Positions 25,775 to 34,090 of a stretch of 64,000 nucleotides of DNA are shown here, in pieces. The translations under genes and the position numbers were made by a program. A model generated the notes under the pieces. That model did no database searches, was not told the origin of the DNA, and saw nothing but the letters and a program-made list of their open reading frames with translations. Position 1 is the first letter of the stretch, and each line of letters starts with the position of its first letter. This stretch comes from Mucilaginibacter boryungensis (GTDB taxonomy: Bacteria; Bacteroidota; Bacteroidia; Sphingobacteriales; Sphingobacteriaceae), in assembly GCF_015221995.1 (NCBI RefSeq), contig NZ_JADFFM010000001.1, positions 2,356,001-2,420,000 on the forward strand. Reading direction: 5' to 3'.

Positions 25775-26389
25775 TTATAAAGATATAAACTCTTCGGCAT
25801 AAATAAAATCAATACCGCAGGCTTGCGCGCAAAGCGCATCGGTTTCATCGTTACCGGCCATTACCATTTCCCGGCGTTGCAGGTTATGGTCGTTTATCAG
25901 CTTCAATACCATATCCGGTTCGGGTTTAGGGGCTATTTCATCGGCGAAGTAACAAACCAGGTATTTTTCCAGCCCGTGCCACTCCACCTGTTTTAATTTA
26001 TTTAGTTGTAATTCGGGGATTCCGTTGGTAACAATAAATATCTTCTTGCGGTCTACCACAATATCCTGTAGTAATTGCAGCATATCAGGGTAAAGCAACA
26101 GCTTTAAGGGCAGCTGCGCATTTTTATGCAGGTGTTCAAAATTAAAACGGTATTTTTCATCCAGCTTAAACTTTTCCTGAACGCGGTTAAACACGGCGCC
26201 GGCCCCCTCCTCTTCAAAGGTCTTTACCATCAGGTTCACCAGTACTTTGGCATCCAACAGCTCGGTATATTCTAAAAAGCCGGCAAATAGATAATACACC
26301 TGGTACAGGTAATCCTTTTCGGGATAAAGCACATTGTCCAGTTCAAAAATAAAAGCGGTTTTACGCGTATCTATATCGCTATATTTCAT
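25775..26389 (-). CDS. HAD-superfamily hydrolase with atypical motif I
   Basis: The 204-residue protein follows the HAD plan: motif I FIFELDNVLYPE, a helical cap (~25-95), motif II IFIVTNG, motif III Lys in IAPKPEPDM, and motif IV MAGNDETDA. In normal members motif I is D-x-D with the first Asp as nucleophile; here that position is Glu (codon GAA). This should disable or alter phosphatase activity. It overlaps the upstream small gene by 11 nt and is the last gene of the lolD operon. Confidence 0.82.
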   Translation of the reverse strand: MKYSDIDTRKTAFIFELDNVLYPEKDYLYQVYYLFAGFLEYTELLDAKVLVNLMVKTFEEEGAGAVFNRVQEKFKLDEKYRFNFEHLHKNAQLPLKLLLYPDMLQLLQDIVVDRKKIFIVTNGIPELQLNKLKQVEWHGLEKYLVCYFADEIAPKPEPDMVLKLINDHNLQRREMVMAGNDETDALCAQACGIDFIYAEEFISL

Positions 26390-26684
26390 CGGCCGATAAA
26401 ATAGTTATTCCATATTCGTTAAAAAGTGTGCCGGCTTCCTTTAATAAGCTCAGTTCGGCAGGCTGCAGCGCATAGATCTTCGCAATCTGATTATCCAGAC
26501 TAAGCGTCAGCATCTTATGTGCGTACGATGAGTCATTAGGCGCCGGCAGGGCCAACATATTACCCGTTTTTAGCATAGTACCTGGCAGTTCGGCATAATC
26601 GCCCAGGATAGTATCGGGATTATTTAGCTTGTTTTTAAGCTGATAGGCTTGCGCCGACGCGGCAGATGTAATAAGTATTTTCAA
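26379..26684 (-). CDS. Conserved-looking protein of unknown function in the lolD operon
   Basis: The 101-residue cytoplasmic protein opens with MKILITSAASAQAYQLKNKL, a beta strand and helix that look like the start of a Rossmann or pre-ATP-grasp fold. It continues with GDYAELPG and a C-terminal helix-strand (LLKEAGTLFNEYGITILS). I do not recognise a named family. It sits 4 nt after lolD and overlaps the HAD gene by 11 nt, so translation is coupled and all three are probably one operon. Confidence 0.65.
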   Translation of the reverse strand: MKILITSAASAQAYQLKNKLNNPDTILGDYAELPGTMLKTGNMLALPAPNDSSYAHKMLTLSLDNQIAKIYALQPAELSLLKEAGTLFNEYGITILSADEI

Positions 26685-26688
26685 TTGA

Positions 26689-27342
26689 TCAGGCTGTAAT
26701 TAAACCATCTTTCATTATCACTTTACGGTCGGACAGATCGGACAGGTCTTCGTTATGGGTTACGATCACAAAGGTTTGGTCAAACTCCTTGCGCAGCCTT
26801 ATAAACAACTCGTGCAAATCGCGCGCATTAGCCGAATCCAGGTTACCCGATGGTTCATCGGCAAATATCAGGTCGGGTTTATTTATCAGGGCACGGGCTA
26901 CCGCCACGCGCTGCTGTTCGCCGCCCGAAAGCTGGTTTGGCTTGTGTGTAGCCCTGTCGCTTAACCCTAACATATCCAATAACTCCATAGCTCGCTTTTC
27001 GGCCTGGGCTTTGGGTGTACCGGCAATAAAAGCGGGGATACAAATATTCTCCAAAGCGTTAAACTCGGCCAGTAAATGGTGAAACTGGAAGATAAAACCT
27101 ATTTTACGATTGCGAAAATTGCTTAATTGCTTACTATTCAGCTTACTTATCTCGTGCCCGTTAAAAAAAAGCTGACCAGAGTCTGGTTTATCCAGCGTGC
27201 CCATAATATTTAGCAGCGAGCTTTTACCTGCGCCCGATGCACCGACGATGGCCACAATCTCGCCCTTTTTAACTTCAAGGTCTACCCCCTTTAAAATATG
27301 CAGGTTCCCGTACGATTTATGGATAGCTGTAGCTTTAAGCAT
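26689..27342 (-). CDS. lolD: LolD-type ABC transporter ATP-binding protein
   Basis: The 217-residue ATPase belongs to the MacB/LolD/FtsE group. It has Walker [13 protein letters not shown], the Q-loop FIFQFHHLL, the signature [15 protein letters not shown], Walker [14 protein letters not shown] and the switch His in VTHN. In the Lol system it powers release of lipoproteins from the inner membrane; the LolC/E permease is not here. TAACTTTA lies 4 nt upstream of the start. It leads an operon with an unknown gene and an HAD protein. Confidence 0.87.
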   Translation of the reverse strand: MLKATAIHKSYGNLHILKGVDLEVKKGEIVAIVGASGAGKSSLLNIMGTLDKPDSGQLFFNGHEISKLNSKQLSNFRNRKIGFIFQFHHLLAEFNALENICIPAFIAGTPKAQAEKRAMELLDMLGLSDRATHKPNQLSGGEQQRVAVARALINKPDLIFADEPSGNLDSANARDLHELFIRLRKEFDQTFVIVTHNEDLSDLSDRKVIMKDGLITA

Positions 27343-27373
27343 GCGGTAAAGTTAATAATTTGGCTGGATTTTA

Positions 27374-27516
27374 ACTCACCCGGTCCACGCTGCACTAGAC
27401 CTCCCTCTTTTCGCGTTCCGCGGAAAGAGAGATTTACTATCAAATAGTACTTCCCACCCTCCTTCAGCCAAAGGCGAAGAGAGGGTCGACGAGTGAAACG
27501 ATGTCGGGGTGAATCA
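27374..27516. repeat. Interspersed repeat with nested hairpins
   Basis: The gap between lolD and the dehydrogenase gene holds two hairpins, 27405-27429 (CTCTTTTCGCG with CGCGGAAAGAG) and 27457-27484 (CCCTCCTTC...GAAGAGAGGG). Outer segments, ACTCACCCGG-type left and TCGGGGTGA-type right, are also imperfectly complementary. It looks like a mobile or REP-like intergenic element, not a coding region. Confidence 0.55.
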
Positions 27517-27517
27517 C

Positions 27518-28531
27518 CTACAACTCCACCATAGCCTTTATTACCCCGTTGGCCGGATCAAGCCAGCTTTCAAACTGATCTTTAACTTCGTCGAACTTCA
27601 CGCGGTGGGTAATATAATTAGTTGGGTCGACCAATCCTTTCTTCATGGATGCTATTACATGCTCAAAATCGGCACGGGTGGCATTGCGGCTGCTCATCAG
27701 GGTGGCTTCGCGTTTATGAAATTCGGGGTGGCTGATACTTATCTCGGCCTTTTGCAAACCTACCAGCACATACCTTGCGCCATGCGCCATATATTGAAAA
27801 CCATTATTGATGGCCCGCAGGCTGCCTGTAGCGTCAATAACCACTGTAGGCATATCGCCGCCGGTTATGTCACTTAGCTTTTGCATCACGTCGTCGGTAG
27901 TAACGTTAATGATATGGTCAACTTTTAGCTTATCGCGACAAAAATCAAGGCGGCCCTGGTTCATATCCATAGCTATTACTTTGCCACCGGCTATGCGGGC
28001 AAATTCCATAGTACCTAAACCTATAGGCCCAGCGCCAATTACCAGCACATATTCGCCAGCCTCTACTCCTGCCCTCCGCACGCCATGGGCGCCAATGGCC
28101 AATGGTTCAACCAAAGCCAGCTCATCATAACTTAAACCTTCGCCATGCACTAACGCATACGATGGCACCGCCAAATATTCCACCATTCCACCATCTACAT
28201 GCACACCACATACCTTAATACTGGCACAGCAATTGGGTTTGCCACTGCGGCAAGCAATGCACGTACCGCAATTAAAATATGGGATAAAAGTCACTGCTTC
28301 ATTCTTTGTAAACCCTTCGGCGCCATTGGGTTCAACCAAATAGCCCGATAGTTCGTGCCCCAGTATACGCGGGTAACTAAAAAATGGCTGCGTACCTTCA
28401 TAGGCGTGCAAATCGGTGCCGCAAATGCCTATCCGCTTAATACGGATCAAAGATTCTCTCGGTTGGGCAACCGCTGCTTCCTTCTCTTCATAGGCCAGTT
28501 TTCCCGGCTCTTCACAAACTAATACTTTCAT
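27518..28531 (-). CDS. Zinc-binding alcohol dehydrogenase (MDR family)
   Basis: The 337-residue medium-chain dehydrogenase has catalytic zinc ligands in GICGTDLHAYEG and LGHELSG. Structural zinc cysteines lie in FNCGTCIACRSGKPNCC, and the NAD(P) Rossmann loop is VIGAGPIGLG. It probably oxidises a sugar, polyol or sugar acid, as L-galactonate/L-fuconate or sorbitol dehydrogenases do; the exact substrate cannot be read. It follows an aldo/keto reductase gene with a 39-nt gap on the same strand, which suggests a two-step sugar oxidation unit. Confidence 0.87.
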   Translation of the reverse strand: MKVLVCEEPGKLAYEEKEAAVAQPRESLIRIKRIGICGTDLHAYEGTQPFFSYPRILGHELSGYLVEPNGAEGFTKNEAVTFIPYFNCGTCIACRSGKPNCCASIKVCGVHVDGGMVEYLAVPSYALVHGEGLSYDELALVEPLAIGAHGVRRAGVEAGEYVLVIGAGPIGLGTMEFARIAGGKVIAMDMNQGRLDFCRDKLKVDHIINVTTDDVMQKLSDITGGDMPTVVIDATGSLRAINNGFQYMAHGARYVLVGLQKAEISISHPEFHKREATLMSSRNATRADFEHVIASMKKGLVDPTNYITHRVKFDEVKDQFESWLDPANGVIKAMVEL

Positions 28532-28545
28532 CATTTTTTTAACGC

Positions 28546-29571
28546 CTATATATAAGCGTAATTTTTATTTATCAATCCTGTGGCTTTCATTTCATCCCAA
28601 AACGCTGCCGGGATCTGTACATCAGCCATTGCTATATTTCCTTTTACCCGGGCAGCATTGGTGGTACTTAAGGCTATGCTTTTTACCCCGGGCGCGTGCA
28701 GACCAAACGCTACACAGGCTTCAGCTGGTTTAATATCATATTTGCTGCACAAGGCAAAAAAGTCATCACGCCATTTAAACAGATCGGCGTGGGTCTCTTT
28801 ATCCATCAGGTGATAATTGTAATAATCGCCCCCAATTAAAAAGCCCGCGTTAAACACTGCTGAGTTGATAATAGCCACACCTTTACGCTCCAGCTCTTCC
28901 ATAAAGGCCACCAAATCATTCGGGTGACTGTGCACCGTCATGCTGTTAGCTATCATGGCCCAATCCAGTTCAATATCTTTTGATATCTGCTGTATCATCC
29001 GCCAGTCTTTCGAACCTACGCCTATCGCCGCTACCTCGCCCTGCTCCTTTAATTCACCAAGTGCCCGGTAAGCGCCCAGCACATCGCGGTAACGTTGTTG
29101 CCTGTCGCCTTCGCTTGTTGCCGCGACCAGGTATTCATCCGGGTCGTGTACCGATACCAGGTCAGCTTTATAGCCATTCAGCAATTCGTTACCCTGGCGG
29201 TAACAATCCAATATGCCATCGTAACTTATTTTTTGTACGGCGTCGAATTTCAGGTCGCGCCATACACCGGGCTCAAAGGTAGGCTCCGGCGTTTTTAATT
29301 CTGTCCTAACCCATCCCAGTTTGTTACTTATCAGTACATCTTCCTGTTTAACCCCCAGGCGCTTCAGGCATCTTCCTAACGACTCTAACGCCAACCCCGC
29401 GCCATATTTCCCCGCCGAATCAAACACTACCGGCTTCTGCGAATTGCTCACCACCTGTTCAACAATTTCGCATTTGGCATCGTCATCCATAGCTACATAC
29501 AGGTTTCCCAGGCCACTGGTACCAAATATTACTTTGGGTAAATTAAGATTGGCGGATTTTTTTATCGTCAT
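28546..29571 (-). CDS. Aldo/keto reductase (aldose 1-dehydrogenase-like)
   Basis: The 341-residue TIM-barrel oxidoreductase has the AKR catalytic plan: FDSAGKYG with Asp and Tyr, ISNKLGW with Lys, and LVSVHDPDEYL with His. It resembles the D-threo-aldose/L-fucose dehydrogenase-like branch, so sugar oxidation is a reasonable guess. It is the first gene of a pair with the zinc dehydrogenase. I chose ATG 29571; the longer TTG start at 29592 lies inside a perfect -7 box (29590-29597). Confidence 0.83.
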   Translation of the reverse strand: MTIKKSANLNLPKVIFGTSGLGNLYVAMDDDAKCEIVEQVVSNSQKPVVFDSAGKYGAGLALESLGRCLKRLGVKQEDVLISNKLGWVRTELKTPEPTFEPGVWRDLKFDAVQKISYDGILDCYRQGNELLNGYKADLVSVHDPDEYLVAATSEGDRQQRYRDVLGAYRALGELKEQGEVAAIGVGSKDWRMIQQISKDIELDWAMIANSMTVHSHPNDLVAFMEELERKGVAIINSAVFNAGFLIGGDYYNYHLMDKETHADLFKWRDDFFALCSKYDIKPAEACVAFGLHAPGVKSIALSTTNAARVKGNIAMADVQIPAAFWDEMKATGLINKNYAYI

Positions 29572-29589
29572 AATTGGAGGGTTAGCCTT

Positions 29590-29597
29590 CAAAATTA
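29590..29597 (-). promoter_or_regulatory. AKR promoter -7 box
   Basis: On the minus strand TAATTTTG matches TAnnTTTG, 18 nt before the ATG at 29571. It rules out the upstream TTG as the start. Confidence 0.55.
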
Positions 29598-29690
29598 AAT
29601 AAATATGTGTCGTAAATACATTTATAATAAAAATTCAATTGCATTAAAATAGCTTTTAAAACCGCATTGCGGTAATATTGTATTCATATT

Positions 29691-30116
29691 ATGATGAAAA
29701 TATTTCAGCAAGCGATACAACTGCGCGAACGTAAACGCGGGTTCCACCTTATTACAAACGAAATAACACACGCCTTGCCACAGATAGCAGAACTACAGGC
29801 AGGTATGTGCCAGGTGTTTATTAAACATACATCGGCATCGCTTACTATTAACGAGAACGCCGACCCCACCGTGCGCCAGGATTTTGAAATGTATTTTAAC
29901 AAAACCGTACCCGAAAACGACCCCGATTACCGCCATGATGATGAAGGCCCCGACGATATGCCCGCCCACCTTAAAGCGGCCATGCTGGGCAGTTCGGTCA
30001 CCATACCCATAACCAATGGCCGCCTGGCTTTAGGCACATGGCAAGGCATTTATTTATGCGAGCACCGCAACGATGGCGAGGCGCGTAAGCTAGTCATCAC
30101 CGCCTGGGGAGCGTAA
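29691..30116 (+). CDS. YjbQ family (UPF0047) protein
   Basis: The 141-residue protein matches the YjbQ/secondary thiamine-phosphate synthase-like family. Conserved parts are VFIKHTSASLTINENADPTVRQD with an invariant His, HDDEGPDDMPAHLK with further metal-binding-type His/Asp, GSSVTIPITNGRLALGTWQGIYLCEHR and the final RKLVITAWG. It forms trimers, and a weak thiamine phosphate synthase activity is described for relatives; the true role is uncertain. It is monocistronic, with an octamer word-repeat element right after its stop. Confidence 0.9.
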   Translation: MMKIFQQAIQLRERKRGFHLITNEITHALPQIAELQAGMCQVFIKHTSASLTINENADPTVRQDFEMYFNKTVPENDPDYRHDDEGPDDMPAHLKAAMLGSSVTIPITNGRLALGTWQGIYLCEHRNDGEARKLVITAWGA

Positions 30117-30205
30117 TTTTGATGTGCAGATGATCCTTTAATGTGCATATTTGCACGTTATACCGCATTTGCATATCTGCATATTCGCACATCTGCACAT
30201 CAAAA
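30117..30205. repeat. Octamer-word inverted repeat element
   Basis: The outer arms TTTTGATGTGCAGATG (30117-30132) and its exact reverse complement (30190-30205) enclose more words. The right arm is four contiguous octamers, TTTGCATA, TCTGCATA, TTCGCACA, TCTGCACA (30168-30199). The left arm holds TGTGCAGA, a degenerate word, TGTGCATA, TTTGCACG. The open frame through it upstream of 30241 is not part of the next gene. Confidence 0.75.
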
Positions 30206-30240
30206 CCATTTGTACATTTTATTATCTTCGCCATGTACAT

Positions 30241-31164
30241 ATGAATTTTCTAAAATACGCCAGTTTATTATTTATAACAGTCTTGGCTTTCACTGCCTGC
30301 CAGCAACCCAAACCACCGGCAGTAAAACCACCGCCTTCTTTTAAAAAAGTTTTTAATATTGATTATACCGAGGTGCGCCGCTACTTTAGCACAGGTTATA
30401 GTTTTAACGAGAAAGGTTACGAGCTTGACCCCAACTGGCGCTTCTCTATCCCTTCGGATGATTCAGTACACATCTACAACCCTAAACGGAAAATATTTGT
30501 AAACGCGCCGCTAATTTGGGACCACGATTCAGTTTTTAACATTGCCTGGGCTTATTTGCGCTTAAAAAAGTTAAGTAAAGACAGTATGATCTTCCAGGTA
30601 CTGCGGGTGAGCGGCAAAGTGGTAGATAACGAAAACTCGAACGTTTATATGACGCTGTATGCTAATAACTATATTAAAAACGTACTGCACAAGGAGCCTT
30701 TAGCCATGCAGGTTTTCACCCGTAAGGATACCTTATTTATAAAACGCAAAGTGACCGAGGCAACGCTCGACCATAAAAAGGCCTTCGCCGCGCGTAATGT
30801 GGCACAGCTGATCAGCAGATCGCCATTAGTTACGGTTGAGCGTGTAGTTAACGATGACCGCGCCGATACCGACAACGATGGCCCGCCGATAGATTACCTG
30901 TCGCCGGAGTATAACATCACCATCCGTAAAGCTTACGATGATTTTAATTACTATTTCACCATTTATGTGGATGAAAAAGGGCAAATGAGTTTCGGTAAAT
31001 CAATGGTGCCGCTTGATCCCGAATTTGCCGAATCGTACCCGCGGATAATGAAAGGAATTGTGAATGGCTACATGAAGGCTTATTTAAAAGTTATACCGGG
31101 CACCACCCTCGGCATGCCCCACACCAGCGAAGTGATTGTTTCTGTAAAGGGAACAAAAAGCTAA
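30241..31164 (+). CDS. Unknown lipoprotein
   Basis: The 307-residue protein starts MNFLKYASLLFITVLAFTAC|QQ, a lipoprotein signal, then a Pro-rich linker (PKPPAVKPPPS). The middle has alternating beta segments and charged runs. The last ~70 residues (YYFTIYVDEKGQMSFGKSM...AYLKVIPGTTLGMPH) weakly resemble the TonB C-terminal energy-transducer fold; this is only a resemblance. I chose 30241 because 30 upstream codons translate the word-repeat element and precede the signal peptide. Function unknown. Confidence 0.72.
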   Translation: MNFLKYASLLFITVLAFTACQQPKPPAVKPPPSFKKVFNIDYTEVRRYFSTGYSFNEKGYELDPNWRFSIPSDDSVHIYNPKRKIFVNAPLIWDHDSVFNIAWAYLRLKKLSKDSMIFQVLRVSGKVVDNENSNVYMTLYANNYIKNVLHKEPLAMQVFTRKDTLFIKRKVTEATLDHKKAFAARNVAQLISRSPLVTVERVVNDDRADTDNDGPPIDYLSPEYNITIRKAYDDFNYYFTIYVDEKGQMSFGKSMVPLDPEFAESYPRIMKGIVNGYMKAYLKVIPGTTLGMPHTSEVIVSVKGTKS

Positions 31165-31189
31165 TGTTAAGATTAGCAAGTCGAAGTTG

Positions 31190-31309
31190 GCAAAATCATG
31201 GTTTACACATTTTTGCCTAAAAAAATCATAATAACCTAATTATCAAATGGTTAATTAGAAAAATTACTCAGATTTTGTAAACCATGTAAACCATGATTTG
31301 GCGTGTCCG
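31190..31309. repeat. Imperfect inverted repeat with 9-nt words
   Basis: GGCAAAATCATGGTTTACA on the left faces TGTAAACCATGATTTGGC on the right, with one mismatch. The right side carries TGTAAACCA twice in tandem. The 80-nt centre is AT-rich. It lies between two same-strand genes. Confidence 0.55.
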
Positions 31310-31355
31310 TTTTGTTAAGATTAGTATGCAAGCATAGAAATATCAATAAATCCAA

Positions 31356-31363
31356 TAGCTTTG
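31356..31363 (+). promoter_or_regulatory. Candidate -7 box for arginine deiminase family gene
   Basis: TAGCTTTG matches TAnnTTTG, 19 nt before the ATG at 31383. Confidence 0.45.
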
Positions 31364-31382
31364 TGTTATCTACCGATCATTT

Positions 31383-32825
31383 ATGCTGTCCGATAAAAAT
31401 TTTGAGCTTAATGTAACTTCTGAAATAGGCGCGTTGCGTGCTTTGTTAATCCATAGTCCCGATAGTGGTTTGGGCAAAGTTGTGCCCAGCAAAGCGCAGG
31501 ACTGGCTTTTTGAAGATATTGTGCACCTGGATACCATGCGCAAAAACGAGTATGACCATTACGTTAAGCTACTGATGTATTTCCTTGATCCGGATAAAAT
31601 ACAAGGCCGGTTAGATGAGATCAACTCGCGTACCAGCGAGCGTAACTTCTTTAAACCTGATAACGCCGGCTTCCATGCCTCCACCAAGGTGATCGAACTA
31701 CAAACCTTGCTATCTGATATTTTAGAAGACGCCAGCATACGCGAAAAGCTGGTGGCCTCGGTTTGCGCCATCGAGGGCTGCACTTACCGCCTGCAGGAAA
31801 AACTGGTGGCAACCTCGCCGGTCGAGCTGGCTAAAATATTTATCTCGGGTGCATTAACAGATGATGAGATGATCTTCGCCCCTATCCCTAACCTTATTTT
31901 CTCGCGGGATATTGGCATTGTCATCAATAAACATATCCTCATCAATAAACCCGCTAAAAAAGCCCGCTCGCGCGAAACATTACTGGTGCGGTATATCTTC
32001 TTTAACCATCCGCTGTTCGCCGCTTATCGCGATAATATTTTAGAGATCCCTGAAACCGTTCAGCACTTTCTTCGCCCCGGCGAAGATACTGACGGAAAAA
32101 CCACGCTGGAGGGCGGCGACGTAATGGTAGTTAGTCCGGGCCATGTTATTATTGGCTGCAGCGAACGCACCTCGGTAAGCGGCGCTAACGAGGCCATTAA
32201 ACTGTTGTTTGAAAACAAGGTAGTAAGTAAGGTAACCATTGTAAAAATTCCGCACAAGCGCGATTATATGCACATTGACACTGTGTTCACACAAGTAAAA
32301 CGCAATGTTTGGGTATTGCTTGGCACTTTAGGCAAAATGGAAATTGATGTGGAAACGGCTGAGCCTATTGCCTGGTTCGGCGATAAAAAATCGAAAGATA
32401 AAACCGAGATATTACAGTTTGAAGCCGGCAAGCAATCGCCACGCACGTTTAGCTGTATTGAAGATCTACTGAACGATATCAGTCGGAACGACCTGCATAG
32501 TACCGAGCCTACCAAATTCATATATTCGGGCAATGGCGTTTTTCCGTACGATTCGCGCGAGCAATGGACTGATTCGTGCAACTTGCTGGCTGTACGCGAA
32601 GGCGTAGTGCTGGGTTACGACCGTAACACCAAAACGGTGGAAGCTTTTAAAAAATCGGGCTTCAAAGTGATCAAAGTAGCCGACCTGTTACAGAAATTTG
32701 AACGTGAGGAACTGGATCCGCAGACGATGAAAGATACCCTGGTGCTTATGCCTTCGGCCGAGCTATCCCGTGCACGCGGTGGCTTCCATTGTATGAGCAT
32801 GCCGATATTGAGAGACGGTATTTGA
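31383..32825 (+). CDS. Arginine deiminase family protein
   Basis: The 480-residue protein has the five-bladed guanidino-modifying fold. Family motifs are PNLIFSRDIG (P-N-x-x-F-x-R-D), LEGGDVMVV, YMHIDTVFTQ with the catalytic His and Asp, and the C-terminal Cys in RGGFHCMSMPI. In ArcA these convert arginine to citrulline and ammonia. It is longer than classical ArcA (about 410) and no arcB or arcC lies nearby, so a fermentative ADI pathway is not supported here. The gene is flanked by word-repeat elements on both sides. Confidence 0.85.
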   Translation: MLSDKNFELNVTSEIGALRALLIHSPDSGLGKVVPSKAQDWLFEDIVHLDTMRKNEYDHYVKLLMYFLDPDKIQGRLDEINSRTSERNFFKPDNAGFHASTKVIELQTLLSDILEDASIREKLVASVCAIEGCTYRLQEKLVATSPVELAKIFISGALTDDEMIFAPIPNLIFSRDIGIVINKHILINKPAKKARSRETLLVRYIFFNHPLFAAYRDNILEIPETVQHFLRPGEDTDGKTTLEGGDVMVVSPGHVIIGCSERTSVSGANEAIKLLFENKVVSKVTIVKIPHKRDYMHIDTVFTQVKRNVWVLLGTLGKMEIDVETAEPIAWFGDKKSKDKTEILQFEAGKQSPRTFSCIEDLLNDISRNDLHSTEPTKFIYSGNGVFPYDSREQWTDSCNLLAVREGVVLGYDRNTKTVEAFKKSGFKVIKVADLLQKFEREELDPQTMKDTLVLMPSAELSRARGGFHCMSMPILRDGI

Positions 32826-32888
32826 GGAAAGAATATAGAATCAGGAATCAAGTATTTTTCTTGACTCTTATCTCTTGATTTTCAATCT
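32824..32888. repeat. 4+4 heptamer inverted element after the arginine deiminase gene
   Basis: Left arm 32824-32851: GAGGAAA, GAATATA, GAATCAG, GAATCAA. Spacer 32852-32860. Right arm 32861-32888: TTGACTC, TTATCTC, TTGATTT, TCAATCT, that is reverse-complement words. The left arm starts within the TGA stop codon of the preceding gene. The architecture is the same as the two elements inside ispG. Confidence 0.7.
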
Positions 32889-32948
32889 TTAGCAAAAACA
32901 TTTTAAAACAACCGTGGTTATTCTTTTCAAACAAACCAATATTACCCC

Positions 32949-33158
32949 ATGAAAAAAATAACAAGCTTATGTGTTGCGATGCTTTGCTTAATTAGCTTAG
33001 CCTTCGCCCAATCAAAAACTGTAGTAGCTAAAGATGAGGTGAAAACCAAAAAAACTACTACCATCCCGCAAAAGGTGCACAATGTATTTAGTAAGCACAA
33101 AAAATACAACGGCACTAAAACCAAACATGTTGTGAAGACAGCCAAAGTGAAAGCGTAA
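32949..33158 (+). CDS. Small secreted basic protein
   Basis: This 69-residue protein has a signal peptide (MKKITSLCVAMLCLISLAFA|Q), leaving about 49 residues very rich in Lys, Thr, Val and His and almost free of acidic residues (KTKKTTTIPQKVHNVF, KHKKYNGTKTKHVVKTAKVKA). I recognise no family. Exported cationic peptides of this size could bind nucleic acid or LPS, but that is speculation. It is monocistronic and ends at a terminator. Confidence 0.65.
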   Translation: MKKITSLCVAMLCLISLAFAQSKTVVAKDEVKTKKTTTIPQKVHNVFSKHKKYNGTKTKHVVKTAKVKA

Positions 33159-33179
33159 TTATTTATTTTTAATATGAAA

Positions 33180-33217
33180 GATCCCGAAGGTGGTTTGTGC
33201 CATTTCCGGGATTTTTT
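33180..33217 (+). terminator. Terminator after the small basic protein
   Basis: ATCCCG pairs with CGGGAT around an inner GGTGG-type partial stem, followed by TTTTTT. Confidence 0.65.
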
Positions 33218-33260
33218 GTTTAGTATTTTGTAGCTTCGTTTTATCCAATACCATTTTTTT

Positions 33261-34090
33261 ATGAACGCATCGCAACACGCCAAAGCCGAAACGTTAAAAG
33301 CCCTGCACCAGCGCCCGGGCATATTTGTAATACCTAACCCCTGGGACGCAGGCTCGGCCAAAATGCTGGAAAGTTTAGGATTTGAAGCCTTGGCTACAAC
33401 CAGTGCCGGGCTGGCTTATTCTTTAGCTAAACCCGATGGTGAAGGTGTAGTTAGCCGCAATGAAACCCTGGAAAATGCACGCGCCATTTGCGCGGCAACA
33501 AACTTACCAGTATCTGCCGATCTGGAAAATGGCTATGGCGATAGTCCGGAAGCTTGCGCAGAAACTATTTTATTAGCTGCACAGGTTGGGTTAGTAGGCG
33601 GTTCTATTGAAGACGCAACCGGGCGTGCGGATGATCCTATTTACGATTTTGATCTGTCGGTTGCGCGTGTAAAAGCAGCAGTTAAAGCTGCGCGCAGCCT
33701 GCCTTTCCATTTTACCCTGACTGCCCGCGCAGAAAACCTGATCCGCGGCCGGGTGGATCGCCCGACACTATCCGCCGTTTACAAGCCTATGCCGAAGCAG
33801 GCGCGGATGCATTGTTTGCCCCAGGCCTGAAAACACGTGAAGAAATTGAGGCTGTAGTGAAAGCCGTAGCGCCTAAGCCTGTAAATGTGGTGGTAGGTTT
33901 AGGTAGTTCATCCCTAACAGTAAATGATATGGCAGCGTTGGGTGTTAAACGCATTAGTTTAGGTTCGGCGCTGGCCCGTGCGGCTTATGGCAGTTTTATA
34001 AACGCAGCGAAAGAGATAAAGCAGCATGGCACATTTGACTTTACTAAAAATGCCGTACTATATGCCGAGATCAATAAGATGTTTGAGTGA
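33261..34090 (+). pseudogene. Isocitrate lyase/PEP mutase family gene with a frameshift
   Basis: Two overlapping frames form one protein of about 276 residues. The first (33261-33830) carries the barrel start, with PNPWDAGSAKMLESLGFEAL, SADLENGYGDSPE and GGSIEDATG, to TARAENLIRGRVDRP. Homology then continues in the -1 frame as DTIRRLQAYAEAGADALFAPGL, and the second frame (33812-34090) supplies the C-terminus. Adding one C to the CCC at 33761-33763 restores GRVDRPDTIRR. The family includes oxaloacetate decarboxylases and C-C lyases acting on 2-oxo acids. It is a recent pseudogene or a sequencing error; codon use and motifs are otherwise intact. Confidence 0.82.

Noticed and set aside
30151..30240. 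First 30 codons of the lipoprotein frame
   Set aside because: They translate the octamer repeat and precede the lipoprotein signal peptide at 30241.
33812..34090. Short gene downstream of the PEP-mutase frame
   Set aside because: It is the displaced C-terminus of the frameshifted gene, not an independent gene.
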